From Parapristionchus giblindavisi (lineage: Eukaryota; Nematoda; Chromadorea; Rhabditida; Diplogasteridae), in assembly GCA_943737045.1 (NCBI GenBank), contig CALSFV010000045.1, positions 310,001 through 374,000 on the forward strand: a stretch of DNA of 64,000 nucleotides. Direction: 5' to 3'. The position numbers were made by a program, and so were the translations under genes. Below are positions 35,362 through 47,851 of the stretch, piece after piece. The notes under the pieces are model-generated. The model did not search any database. It was not told the DNA's origin and saw nothing but the letters and a program-made list of their open reading frames with translations. Position 1 is the stretch's first letter, and the number at the start of each line of letters is the position of its first letter.

Positions 35362-36608
35362 TTAGGGTGTCCCATAAGTCTTTGCACTTTTTTCTCGGTT
35401 GAGAGCGATTGTTATGCCCTGTGGTATTTTTCATACATCGAAGGTATACTGACTGATCAGCAAATGTGATAAGTTTCGTTTGCCAACTCTTTTTCCACGA
35501 CAATTTTTGATTTTTTTAAAATTATGTCACCGTTACACGGTTTTCGACATGCCCTTCTTCACTTATACCGTAGTGGGCGATATGATAAGAGCTATCCCTA
35601 ACTACGTCAGTCAATGAAGCCTAGGGGTAGTGTCGTGTAACAGTCTTCTCCTGGTATTGTCAGTTCAAGAACAACCATTTCTCCTTGGTTGAAAATCCAA
35701 GGTCGGGACGTCATCCTAATTCGAATGAAGACCTGGTTCTTCGAAACGTCACAAGTAAGTGGAAGCAGAGTTGGAGATACCTGGAGCAGGCAACTGGTAC
35801 TCCAAGATCCACCATCCATCGCATCTTCATTCGGTCTTCTCTTCGCCGCAGGGCACCTTAAGTGTTTCCCCATGTTCTCTCCGCCCTGCTCTTCAGAAAC
35901 CGAGACGACATCACTACTTCAAATCTCTGCCGTTCTCGATCCACTAATTGAGTGATGTATAGTGTCTGCCAGGATGATAAGTGGGTAACGTACTACAACC
36001 CCGATATGAAGGTAGTACGGCTGCACGCTTGGAAGGGTGCTAAACCCGTCCCTAAAAGCAATTCAAATGGAATGAAAGAGTCGCTCTCACTCTTCCTCTG
36101 CTTTATTCGCGTGGTTTATCACGAGTTGTTACCTGAGGGGCAGACTGTTAACACCGATGTCTTCTGCGAACAACTACAGGAGATGGAGGGCCGAGTCCTT
36201 CTTCGCCTCTTTGTGTGAGGGAACATTGCTTTTAATGAACAGCGCGATGACACATCACACTAACAAGACGCAGGTCAAACTGAAGAGTTTAGATATTTAC
36301 TGGCTTCACCATTCGTTGTATTCCCCCGACCTGTCCCTTTGTGATTGCCACGCTTTCCGATCTCTCGAGCGCTGCTGCAGAGGAAAAAACTTCCGTAATC
36401 AGGCCGATGTCAAACGGGAGATCGACCAATGGATTGCCTCGCTCCCTAAGGAATTCAGACAGAACGGTGACGTGCAGTTGCATACGAGATGGAGGATAGT
36501 TGTTCATAAACATGGACAGTGTATCACCATTTGAATGTAGCTGCTTCGTTTGTTATTTGGAAAAATGTGAAGCATGAAAAAAGTGCAAAGACTTATGGGA
36601 CACCCTAA
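35362..36608 (+). mobile_element. mariner transposon, defective
   Basis: A 1247-bp element with TIRs TTAGGGTGTCCCATAAGTCT on both ends and TA on both flanks. The plus-strand frames 35952-36218 and 36157-36534 hold the C-terminal half of a mariner transposase: YSPDLSLCDCHAFRSLE, with the third catalytic Asp, and WIASLPKEFRQNGDVQLHTRW. The usual HDNA motif with the second Asp reads MNSA, and the frame is broken between segments. It lies in the gap between receptors A and B. Confidence 0.85.
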
Positions 36609-37500
36609 TAGTATTGTACTCATTATTTAAATCATTCCATATTAGTTTCTCAAATATCTCAAATAAGTTATTTACAAACTTAGGGAAAATGTTGTTGCTA
36701 ACCGTACTTCAAAGTAAGCGACAAAGAAAATGATTATTCTATTCATTCGAGGTCACTGTGAAACTGTGATCTTGATATTCATCCTAATGTGAGATGTGTG
36801 TTTTCCGTTGCTTTTCCAAAACTGAAGTAGATCCACCAGTGCTTTTCTAAAAATAGTATACATTCCACTAATTTGAAAAAAACCAATAAATTGTTTAATA
36901 CCATCGTAGTTCATCTTTTCTGGAATGAGTGAATCCAAAATGAGATGGAAATTCTCATTAATTCATCGTATTTTTGATTAACTCGAAATTGTGAATGAAC
37001 GCCTAGTCAGTCGAATGTACAATAAAATACCTATATTCAGATACAGTCATCATGACGATTAAACCATCAAAGAGTGGATGAATGCAACACAAATTAGGTA
37101 TAACGATTGCGAGAGAAGACCATGCGAAACCTGAACAGCTCATGTCACAGATGTGGGTGATGGGAGTTGAGTAATGGTAAAATTACCGATTGCCGGAAAC
37201 GCTATGCATACTGTGATAGGAGAAGTAGAAGTGATAAAAGGAATGACTGTCTGAAAATAATTATGAAAATAATCGATAAAAATCATTTAATGTTGCACTC
37301 GATCATCATTTACAAGTCAGATGAGTGGAGATATGCAGAAATCAATTGAAATGTTTAAGAAATCTACCTGATATACTAAACACTTGAATAACTGTTTTTG
37401 CAGTCGGAGCGCGCCTATGCTTTTGACATTCCGCCTGAGAAAAATCACCGTGAAACATCTTTTTTTGACAAATGAAAAGTTTTATTTTCATTTTTAAAAA

Positions 37501-37501
37501 C

Positions 37502-37574
<73 letters not shown>
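37501..37574. repeat. (TA)n microsatellite
   Basis: AT repeat directly at the left edge of the foldback element; a shorter AT run lies at its right edge. Confidence 0.9.
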
Positions 37575-37577
<3 letters not shown>

Positions 37578-39141
37578 GAGACGAATCGCCAGAGGTTCGA
37601 CCACCCCCCGGACATAGAAATTTCGACCCCCTGAAAAATTCAGATTAAGTACTTTGAACGATGCTCTATCGAACTGCGCTTTCCGAATTTGCATATCTGT
37701 TCTCATTTTCGAGTAGTGGTAGGTCAAAGTTGGCAGGTACGGTATTTTTGGCTCGAATGTGCGTCAGAAAAATGATCATAACTCCGTTCAAAATAATGAT
37801 AGACACTTTTCCAAAAAAAGCATCGAAAGAGGAGATCTTGCGCAACATTTCCCAGTTGGTGACGTCATTTTTCGACCATGCTCCGGTGCTGGGCGGTCGG
37901 TTTTATGAAAAAGTGACGTAACTTTCCAAATCGGAAAAAGTGCACTTTTCTTCTATGCGCGTTTTGTTGCACCCATATGTGTCTAAAAATGACCCAAGTT
38001 TCAGAGGATTTCCGAATTGGAAAAAAAAAAGCGTTGATTTTAGTGACGCGACCTCGGACCTGTCAAAGGAAAGAACGGCTTATTCCTTTATCAAGAAACA
38101 GCAAAGGAGCTTAAATGACTCAAAAACATCCGAAAAAGCATTACGAGCTCAAAATACCCATATACGACAGTTATTTGAAACACAAAATCACCGAGTTCCG
38201 AAAAATTTGAAAAAAACCCATATTTTGCTTTTCCACGTGGAAAAAACGTCTCAGTAATGTTAATTAATCTTTATAATATTTCTTATAATGTTTTTGAACA
38301 TTTATGTTTTTGGAAGTGAAGGCCTACCTGCTCTTAGAGCCGAGATATCCGCCATCGAGATTACACGCGCGCGCCCCACCTCCGCGCGATGTGTTGCCAT
38401 AAAATGAACGTTTTCCAGCTCAGAATGACTCAAAACAACTTGTTTCATCATTCTTATCACGAAAAAATACCTTGGAACAAGTTTTCTGTGTCTGTAAAAA
38501 TCAGCAAAAGATTTGGATCGAACCGGGGTTCGAACCCGCTATATGGGTATTTTGAGCTCGTAATGCTTTTTCGGATGTTTTTGAGTCATTTAAGCTCCTT
38601 TGCTGTTTCTTGATAAAGGAATAAGCCGTTCTTTCCTTTGACAGGTCCGAGGTCGCGTCACTAAAATCAACGCTTTTTTTTCCAATTCGGAAATCCTCTG
38701 AAACTTGGGTCATTTTTAGACACATATGGGTGCAACAAAACGCGCATAGAAGAAAAGTGCACTTTTTCCGATTAGGAAAGTTACGTCACTTTTTCATAAA
38801 ACCGACCGCCCAGCACCGGAGCATGGTCGAAAAATGACGTCACCAACTGGGAAATGTTGCGCAAGATCTCCTCTTTCGATGTTTTTTTTTTTGGAAAAGT
38901 GTCTATCATTATTTTGAACGGAGTTATGATCATTTTTCTGACGCACATTCGAGCCAAAAATTCCGTACCTGCCAACTTTGACCTACCACTACTCGAAAAT
39001 GAGAACAGATATGCAAATTAGGAAAGCGCAGTTCGATAGAGCATCGTTCAAAGTACTTAATCTGAAATTTTCAGGGGGTCGAAATTTCTATGTCCGCGGA
39101 CCCTCCGAAACGGTCGATTTTCTCGCGATTCGTCTCATATA
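37575..39141. mobile_element. long foldback element inserted in AT repeats
   Basis: The ends ATGAGACGAATCGC and its reverse complement bound two arms of about 590 bases that encode mirrored peptides (MRTDMQIRKAQFDRASFKVL on both strands). The loop (about 38170-38545) includes GGTTCGAACCC, a perfect B-box match, but I saw no convincing A box. It lies in intron 7 of receptor B. Confidence 0.8.
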
Positions 39142-39151
39142 TATATATATA

Positions 39152-40428
39152 CAGGGTGCGCCAAAATTACCCGAACTGGTGTCACCATATGATTCCCATG
39201 CCCCCAATGCATATGCGCAACCCCTATTGTAGCATCATGACGAGTGATCATTGGCCACTCCGTATGCAAGGTTTCAAGTCAGTTAGTCAAGTCTTCTAGT
39301 AATGAGGAAGTCATGTCGACCGCGACCCATCATTCTGAAGTGTACAAGAACAGAGTGACATCCTTCATCAGCTCGGCTTTCACGAGTCTGCTTTTTTCGA
39401 TACCGGTATCAGATACCAAGATATTACTACTAAAGAGGAACGTCCGGGCAGAGGTAGACCAATCTCATTTCCCACCGCTATGAACCGAGATCCAATCCGA
39501 AAGATGGTGTTTCAAAACCACAAGTTGACGATCTGGAGACTTGATATCTCGAACACTTCCATTCCTCGTCTCCTCAAGTCTCAGCTGACTCTTCTCCCTT
39601 ACAAGTACCGTAAACTGTTAGAACCGTATGAGCGACAGATCAAGCTCCGCTGAGAACGGAGCCATTGACTGTTAATGCGTTGTGCTAGGTCCGCGCACAT
39701 CAGCACGATGTTCAGTGAAGAGAATATCTTACCTTCAAAGGCAACCTGAATATCAAGAACAACAGAATCATTGCCTATAATCCTGAAGAATCCTAAAGGA
39801 CAGCTGGGGTCATGGGTCATATCAGTCATCCCCAATACGCCAAGGGTTTAGCTGCTTTTTGCCCAAATTGAAAGTCCCCTCTCGTTTTTGCCACTCCATG
39901 TGTCTAGATCAATAAACCATATTATACAAAGTGCATCCTCGAAGACGCACTTTTACTCCAATACCATACCCACTTCGGTCAGGACCACTAGACCTTTCGG
40001 TAAGATTCTGTAGTCAATCACATGACAAAGTTGACCCAGTCGTGGTTTTTCACCCGTGCACTCGGCTAAACCTATCACACTGAATGGCTTCCGAACTCCC
40101 CCGATCTCAACATCGTCGACTGCAGTGTTTGGAGGTGTGGTATGCCAAGATGTCCTCTATCAAGCACCAGACGCTCGACTCCATGAAGACTCCCCTTCTC
40201 AAGGCATGGGACAAACTCTATGACATTTACCCGCGGGAATAGGCAATCGCATATGAGAAGAGACTCAAAGCCGGTGTCAGAGGTAAAGGAGGCCATACCG
40301 AAATTCGCTAATATGTTTTTGCTGCCTATATTGTTGACAAACTTTGCTATGAACCATATCGCTTAAATCACATTATAAAGGGGAGAATCATATGGTGACA
40401 CCAGTTCGGGTAATTTTGGCGCACCCTG
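39152..40428 (+). mobile_element. Tc1/mariner transposon copy 1, defective
   Basis: A 1277-bp element with 44-bp TIRs, identical as far as I can see, starting CAGGGTGCGCCAAAATTACC, flanked by TA. Interior frames are broken; pieces of a Tc1-like transposase (RKMVFQNHKLTIWRLDISNT, a helix-turn-helix region) can be read. It sits in intron 7 of receptor B, touching the foldback to its left. Confidence 0.85.
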
Positions 40429-40437
40429 TATATGTTT

Positions 40438-40693
40438 GCTAATAATGCCGCGTTAATTTTCCGGAAATATCGCTCGGAAAAATCATAAGGGTGCTAATTT
40501 CGCCTTCTTGTAAATTGCATTGTAAAAAGCAAATATCTTGGTTCCCTGACTGACCAAAAACCAAGTTTCAAGTCTCTAACTAGTCAGGGAGCTGAGATAT
40601 TTGTGTTTTACAATGATATATACAAGAGGGTAAAATTAACACCTTTCTGCTTTTTGTCGAGTGCTATTCCCGGAAAAAATAAGACCACATAAA
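40438..40693. mobile_element. small foldback element next to a splice donor
   Basis: About 250 bases with inverted ends containing TTTTCCGG and an inner palindrome (CCAAGTTTCAAGTCTCTAAC and its partner). It is a relative of the larger element at 52088-52735. Its right edge lies only about four bases from the donor of exon 7 of receptor B. Confidence 0.65.
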
Positions 40694-42154
40694 TAACCTC
40701 ATATATGTTACGATGTGCCATGTGCAAATAGCAATGGTGACATAAGCAGTCACCATAACAGACATAAGCAATCCGAGAGCAATGAAAGCTTTTAAACGAA
40801 AACCATAGAAGGTGCCATGTTTCTGAAAATGTCACAAATTAATCTTCGGAAAAGATTACACTATCTTACCCAATACACACATAGTAGATACAAATGAGCG
40901 GTTGCTTGGTTGTGAATAACGGGAGAAGGCACTTCTCCGTTTAGAATGGATGACATCATAGATCGAGTTTCATCATCAGCAGCCATGAAGAGATAGGATG
41001 CAATAAACCTGAATGATACAGAAGTTAATTGTATGAATTTGTTCATTGTTGTTTGTTTTGTCTTTGTTTATTACTCGTCTTATTTATCATACTTTTATCA
41101 AAAAAAAACTAAATCGCAATAAATTGACCATGTAACTGTACAGCTGAACGTTACTGTCAGCATCGTCGTAAATAGGTATTTGAAGTGGCAAAGAAGTCGA
41201 CTCCTAAACGACGGATAGTAATTCAGAGAATTTATTTAACCGTTCTCACCATTTCAATGCTAAGGCTCTGTATACAAAGTGTGATGCTAGTAGAGGAAAT
41301 GAATTTGCATATATTCCGAAGTAGATACTCACAGCGAAAGGTGAATTGAAAGGCCCATGGGAGCGAAATATAAACGTATCTTTATATGTTTCAGGGACCT
41401 GAAATTGGAATGGCGTTGTGCATCATTCCTGACTATTTCATTGCAGTTATTATTTTAATTAAGATCCATTTTTTTCAGAATCACTACTGGTCCATTATTG
41501 CTTTTAATCCGCCAAATCATCACCCGACGATCACATGTATTGACATTTTGCCCTATTGGTTTTTTTCCTTGCAAAGCAGATGGAACATTATAGTGTTATG
41601 GAAATGGCGAATAAAAAATTATGCTATCTCTAACGTTATGATTGTTGCAAAATGCATTCTTTTTTATCAATTATGTTCATTGTAACATACTACATATATC
41701 ACCAAAGCGAGTATCATAATATTGTTTGTATCGTCTACATTCACTCATTTCATGTTCAAAATATTTACGGTCAAGTTCTGAAAGGAGTTGATTTGCATTT
41801 ACTTCTCTTGTATTGCCTATTCACTGTTTTCAGTTATTTCTAACGATGGTAATGAGAACTTTGTTCTTCATATTCCGAAGACCCGGGGGATTGGCTAAGC
41901 AATTATTCATATGAAAAGGACTTCACATCGATATGTATCTGAATTTTAACCTTAAAATACCGTATAACAATAATAATAAACAATCTAGAGCAGGCAATCA
42001 GGGGAGGGGGGAAGAGTTGTGTAAGATCTTCTTCTATCGAGAAATAAGTTATATATTTTCAAGGAAAATATTTTTCGTTCATGAGCCTATATACAAAAGA
42101 GAAAATAAAGTACATCTCTCCATTCTTTAAACAATTATATGCTATATTTCCTAT

Positions 42155-42398
42155 TAGGGAGTCCGGAAAGTCTTTGCACTTATTTCCGCACTTACTTTGG
42201 ACGACTCTTACTCGGATGAGAGCGAGCGCTATGCCTTGTGGCATTTTTCCTACATGGAGTATTTCGTCACGAAAAAGAAGATCTCCTTTATTGATACACT
42301 TGATATTATAGTCCGAGAGTGGCTAATATGCAAAGAGGAGCAAGTTCGCACAAGACATTTTATGCGGACAATAAAATATACTTCTATTTTTTGTCAAA
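42155..42398 (+). mobile_element. mariner end fragment
   Basis: Begins TTAGGGAGTCCGGAAAGTCT, a diverged form of the TIR at 35362, and encodes RYALWHFSYME, which matches YALWYFSYIE just inside that element. The rest of the element is missing. It lies in intron 3 of receptor B. Confidence 0.6.
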
Positions 42399-42845
42399 TG
42401 CATGCACGTAAACGCCTTTCCAATAGGCTCTACGCGGAATTGCGCCGCGCCACGCCCGATCACGACTGGGGTTTTTCTTAATGAATAAAGAGTTAAAAAT
42501 TATGTTTATAGTTGCGATCGATCAGCTGGTTGGGAGGCTAAAATATGCCATAGTAACCAAAACTTTGGTTGAGTCTGAATAGTTTTTCCAAAATTATCCA
42601 AATTATCACACCATTATAATCATTTGAATTCCCGCTACAATTTGAATTTACCACGCGTTGTTTTTTATGCGGGAATGTTTAAAATTTCAAAATTATGAAA
42701 AAAAATTTAAGTACGAATTTTGGAAAAAACTGGAAAAAACATAATTTTTAACTCTTTATTCATTGAGAAAATCCCAGGCGTGGTGGCGCGGCGCTATGCC
42801 GCGTGGAGCCTATTGAAAAGGCTTACGTGCACCACTGTAAAATGA
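42399..42845. mobile_element. short-armed foldback element
   Basis: Bases 42399-42510 and 42735-42845 pair as inverted repeats (CCAATAGGCTCTACGCGG with CCACGCGGCATAGCGCCG and partners, then AATGAATAAAGAGTTAAAAA). The loop is about 220 bases. It is in intron 3 of receptor B. Confidence 0.65.
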
Positions 42846-43296
42846 CAATATTAATGTTTTAGGCACCCTGTTCTCTGTTACTGAAATGTCTTTTAAATCA
42901 ATTATATTCTTTGCCCATAGACTGCACCTCACCTCACTTCAGGGACTTAGGGACATTTGGGGGAGGACTGATCTTTCTACTTCTTCTTTCGACTATCTTC
43001 TATCCTTTTGTCGTCACCCCAGTTAAAATAAAAATATACGTAGTTGGGGAGATTTTATTTTGAAATTAAAAGCCACCTTCACTCCGTACCGCTATTTCGG
43101 TTCAAGCAATGGAACATTTAAATTTCAAAATATATTGAAATTGTAAAATTCTTAAATCGTTATACATTTCGTTTTTCATTAAACTACGACAGCGGATTTA
43201 CAATATCGACCAAAATAACTGATTTTTTTTTCAAAACAATACAACTTGGGGGCTGAAGATTTCTGGAGAATATAGATAATACATCTGGAAATTATA

Positions 43297-44572
43297 CAGG
43301 ATGCGCCAAAATTACCCGAACTGATTTCACCATTATGATTCCCAGGCCCCCAATGCAAATGCGCAACCACTATTGCAGCATCATGACGAGTGATCATTGG
43401 CCACTCCCTATTCAAGGTTTCAAGTCAGTTAGTCAAGTCTTCTAGTAATGGGGAAGTAAAGTCGACTACGACCCCTCATTCTCAAGTGTACAAGGTAGAT
43501 TGTCATAGTTCATCAGCTCGGCTTTCACGAGTCTGATGTATCCGATACCGGTATCGTGTACCAAGATCTTGGTACTGACAAGGAACGTCCGGGTAAAGGT
43601 AAACCGATTTCAGTTTCCACCGCTACAAACCGAGATCTCATACGAAAGATGGTGTTTCGAAACCACAAGTTTACGATCTGGAGACTCGATATCTCGAACA
43701 CTTCCATTCTTCATCTCCTCAGGGCTCAGCTGACTCTTCTCCCTTACAAGTACAGTAAACTGTTAGAACCGAATGAGCGACTGATCAAGCTCCGCTGAGA
43801 ACAGTGACCTCAACTTTTTATGCGTTGTGCTAGGTCCGCGCACTTCAGCACGATGTTCAGCGAAGAGAATATCTTACCTTCAAAGACAACCTGAATATCG
43901 AGAACAACAGAATCATTGCCTCTGATCTTAAAGAATCCTACAAGACGGCTGGGGTCGTGGGTCATATCAGTCTTCCACAATACGCCAAGGTTTTAGCTGC
44001 TGTTTGCCCAACTGGAAAGTCCACTCTTGCTTTGCCACTCCATGCGTCTAGATCAATAAGGCATATTTTACCAAGCACATCCTCGAAGACGCGCTTCTAC
44101 TCCGATACCATACCCACTTCGGTCAGGACCACTAGACCTTTCGGTAAGATTCTGTCGTCAATGACATGACAAAGTTGACCCAGTCGTGGTTTTTCACCCA
44201 TGCACTCGGCAAAATCCACCACATTGAATTACTTCCGAACTCCCCCAATCTCAACCTCCTCGACTGCAGTGCTTGGAGGTGTTGTAGGCCAAGATGTCCT
44301 CTATCAAGCACCAGAACCTCGACTCCCTCAGTGCTCCGCTTCTCAAGGCATGGGACGAACTCGATGACAACTACTTGCGGGAATCGGCAGTCGCATATGA
44401 AAAGAGACTCATGGCTTGTGTCAGAGCTAAAAGAGACCACGGCGAGATTCGCTAGTACACTACTGCTGCCCATATTCTTGATAAGCTTTACCATGAACCA
44501 TATCACTCAGGTCACATTTCCAAGGGGAGATTCATATGGAGACAACAGTTCGGGTAATTATGGCGCACCCTG
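43297..44572 (+). mobile_element. Tc1/mariner transposon copy 2, defective
   Basis: Same family and orientation as 39152-40428, 1276 bp, with TIRs now diverged (CAGGATGCGCC against CAGGGTGCGCC). Readable transposase pieces: GKPISVSTATNRDLIRKMVF and LLPYKYSKLLEPNERLIKLR in the DNA-binding half, and NSPNLNLLDCSAW, a form of NSPDLNPLDY in which the Asp of the SPD motif is Asn. Many stops. Located in intron 3 of receptor B. Confidence 0.85.
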
Positions 44573-45386
44573 TACCAGATATCTGTAGAGGCATTTATTT
44601 AATGTTGATTTTTGGTTCGAATTGTAGATGAACACTTGCTATATACCAATCATGCAGCTCGCCTGAACCATTTTCAGACGGTAGAACTAACTTTAGATAG
44701 TACCCAATGATAGATTCCAGGTATTCTCTACAATCACCAAAAATCTGTATTCTGTAGCTTAAAAAAGTTTTCTAAAAAAGTCCTGCTATATTTGCACCAA
44801 TCAAATTAGCACTGAAATACTTAGAAGGTCAATAATATTCGTATAACTGAAAATTCTATCAAATATTATATTGAAATTCTCGATATGGATATACTGGAAT
44901 GAGTCTGAATTAGGAAATTAGCCCCATTTCCTGAATATCTTTTCCTGACTACCTATATCTTGACTGATTAGTGTAGTTGTTTACACTATACCGGATAAGT
45001 GAAGTGATGAGCAACGGTGTAGACCAGATTGTTGAGAACATAACACGATAGAAGATATCGATATGTTCCCACTTTATTGCCGATTTTGTTTGTTATGAGA
45101 AAGAGAATGGTTGTATTGACGATCAATGATGAAACTGAAAGAATACGGTAATATTTAAGATTGCTTAATATTGGTCATGAAATGGCTGATAAATTCTAAT
45201 TAGTATTTAGATTATTTGAACAATTTTAATCAATTTTTAATTATTCGAAGGGCGTACTTGTGAGAGTATGCTGAATTGGAATAGAGATATCCTAAAACAA
45301 TAGATATAAATTATATCCAATTCGTTCCCCAAACTCACATTGACCAATTTATTGGAGTATACGTTCTCGTAACCACCCACGAGCAT

Positions 45387-46602
45387 CGTTGTTGAGTCTA
45401 CTTCTTTAAAAATATCACTTTTGTAGTTGAGCTCTTAAAGTAGGCGGAGTATGTGAATCTACGTGTTTTTTTTTCGTGGAAAATGTCGACTGGAGCAGCA
45501 AAGAAAATTATCTTTGGTATTCTATGATTGCGGATTTAATATGATTATCACTATATCCTCTTCCTTTGTATCATGGCTTATATTCATAATGGATGACTAT
45601 ATGCGATAAATAGTACACCTACATATACTAGTCATATTTTCATTTCATAACAACAGTAACAATATAACAACTGTCCAGATTCTTCATATTATTGTCTCCA
45701 AAAACAGGGTCCCTTTCAACAAATGATTGATCTTCGCATAACAATAGACTATTTGCATGATACTTTTCCGGTCTAATTTAATATTTGACGTATTTCATAA
45801 ATACTACGAACCTATAATTTACTAGGTATCGTATTGCAAGTGTTTGTACCTCTATGTTTGTGATGTTTGGCCTTCCATTTTCTGTGCTTCGACAGCAAAT
45901 TAATTACAAATAGAAATCAGTACTGAAATAAAATGTGTTAAAACGGTTCGAAAACTAACTTAATAATAACAGAATCAAAACAACAAAGATTTAATAAAGT
46001 TTGAGCTGCTTAGCCTGATTCTTTTACTTATTTCGCATTTTGTGTGAACAATGTTTGATTGCACCTTTATCACTCAAGACACAATTGAGTCAGTAAAACG
46101 GTTAGTTTTTTCCAGTTTTTTTCATATTTTCGTATATCACTTCAAGAAGGATTCTTACATTGTTGCCCCAAATTGATTGTTCTCACTATGAGAAAGGAAT
46201 AATCTCAAATTCATTCATTTCTTTCATTCATAGATAGCATAAATGAAGAGAATAAATTGGTGATCACATTCGAGATGGTTTAGCTAATAACGTGAATACG
46301 TTACCTAACAAATTTATTAAATAGAATATTCGAATAGTTATTTCTTTCTCCAGACAAAACACGATACGTTTTTCTTGGCTTTAGCGACGAAAGTATGAGA
46401 GCTTTATTGTAAAAAAAACATAAAGATTATGTTGCCATCTTTTCGAGGCATGTTTTCGAAGAACTCCTTTGTATCCAAACCTACGACAAGTACTATCGAG
46501 AGCACAATGGTTCATTTAGTTATTACTCATAAATCTTTATCGCAGAGAACAACAGTATCTCGAAAAAGATACTGTTTTGCAGCAATAACATGTGATTCTA
46601 TT
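45387..46602. other. intergenic, nothing recognised
   Basis: Upstream of receptor B. AT-rich. The plus-strand open frame at 46429-46650 overlaps the last exon of the Pro-rich gene and is a shadow. Confidence 0.5.
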
Positions 46603-47111
46603 TCAGAATCCTGGGACGCGTTCCCTATAGGTCGTAGTAGTTCCATCTGAATTAAGTGAGTATCATCTCAAAAGGATGGACAACAATTAAAGTTTACCTC
46701 TGTTTGGTGTTCCAGTGATTGGTGGGGGTGATCCTCCAGGTTGGCCGGAAGGACGAGGTGATCCTCTAGGAGGACAACGAGTGGGAGGTGGGGAACCACT
46801 AGGTCTTGGTGATCGAGATGGAGGAGGAGGAGAACCACGAGGAGGGGCCTGGCGCTTAGCCCTACAAGGCATTTGTGATTATCTATCAGCAAATCCTAAG
46901 TATTCGTTTTTAGAATGGAATTAAATAAGAACAACATGGAAACATTGCGAATCATTGAAAAGAAAACCAAAACGACTGACAGAACTCTAGGAATATCTTC
47001 GTCTGATGCTGCAGACTTCTCAAATGATTCACTTGATACTGGGTCTTGAGCTAGAATAACTAGAACCATTGAAGAGAGAAGAACAGGAAGAAGGGGTTGC
47101 ATTTTGGTCAA
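46603..47111 (-). CDS. secreted Pro-rich peptide precursor with a dibasic site
   Basis: Three exons in phase: 46981-47111, 46698-46861 and 46603-46646, giving 112 residues. The signal peptide runs MTKMQPLLPVLLSSMVLVILA; a second Met four residues on (47102) would serve as well. A short acidic stretch (SSESFEKSAASDEDIPRVL) is followed by AKR and then QAPPRGSPPPPSRSPRPSG, continuing as Pro/Arg/Ser/Gly repeats with one Cys. The tail is DGTTTTYRERVPGF. The acidic pro-segment, the KR site and a following Gln (able to form pyroglutamate) look like a processed peptide precursor. Pro/Arg-rich sequence suggests an antimicrobial or matrix role, but neither is shown. The first donor was taken as CT|GTCAGT because it alone keeps phase. 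Confidence 0.7.
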
Positions 47112-47740
47112 ATCTGTATGATGGATTGTTATACAAGATTAAATAGGGACTGCATGACATGAATACATTGATTGTTCATCTGCCGTGTTAGGAACATTTG
47201 GCGATTGAATTGCGTCCTACAGAGAAAATAACGTTGAGTGTAAGAGATACAGACATGTAAAAGAGCTGATCAGAGTAAGTCACAGATATTTGTCTGTAAC
47301 GGATGTATCTATGGGTGAACGATCATTACGTGAAAAGTAAACTGTATGAATTTTAATTCTGTGTGTGATATAACGTTCTATTGACCATCTATCATCTATC
47401 ATGTCTCTTATACTTTTCATCGTCAGTTATGTTCTCATTATAGTTAAAGATCTCGAATGTCTTCATAACAGAAACACTGCACATGATGATATCATTCTGA
47501 AAGATTAATTTTATTATTTTTTATTTTTTAAAAATTTATTCTAATACCAAAACATCTTGGCATAAAAATCAATTATAATCAGCTTAACATTAAAAATATC
47601 TATTGAAATTCAACCAATCGCGATGTACATTTTATTCATTTATTCTATATACAGCCAAGAGCGGTTAAAATATTATATTTTGCAAACGCATTTTATCGGT
47701 ACATGAAGCATGTCGGAATTCACATGAAATTTTTTAAAGG
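47112..47740. other. intergenic, nothing recognised
   Basis: Between the Pro-rich gene and the 3' end of receptor C. No exons. Confidence 0.5.
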
Positions 47741-47851
47741 TCACTGGGAATCTGAGATTTTGACTGTTCTCGTGTGGACAGTTGAAGAGTGATTTGTATA
47801 TCGTTTTGATCCACATCGAAGAAGTTCCATAAGTGATCTCCTGAAGAATAT

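Larger units (their letters stand above)
36753..45386 (-). pseudogene. Str-type chemoreceptor B, frameshifted, with introns full of transposons
   Basis: Eleven exons: 45339-45386, 45259-45292, 44992-45134, 41250-41398, 41129-41203, 40870-41008, 40698-40821, 37368-37434, 37187-37250, 37031-37130 and 36753-36846. Each matches receptor C closely, for example VPETYKDTFIFRSHGPFNSP, ASHFVYRALALKW, FIASYLFMAADDE and ALRLQKQLFKCLVYQ. Exon 7 is 124 nt where both paralogues have 125: the run after TATGG has three T where they have four. The frame then hits TAA two codons on, before TM5 is complete, so TM5-TM7 are lost. Intron 3 is 3.6 kb and intron 7 is 3.3 kb, filled by two Tc1/mariner copies and three foldbacks. 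It is either a pseudogene or carries an assembly error. Confidence 0.8.

Noticed and set aside
38515..38545. tRNA gene suggested by a perfect B box
   Set aside because: No A box at the right distance and no acceptor stem; it lies in a foldback loop.
37940..38725. Frames sharing a SVDFSDATSDLSKE-type sequence on both strands
   Set aside because: They are the two arms of the foldback 37575-39141, not two genes.
41386..42130. Hydrophobic plus-strand frames resembling membrane segments
   Set aside because: They lie in intron 3 of receptor B and are AT-rich; they have no splice partners or family motifs.
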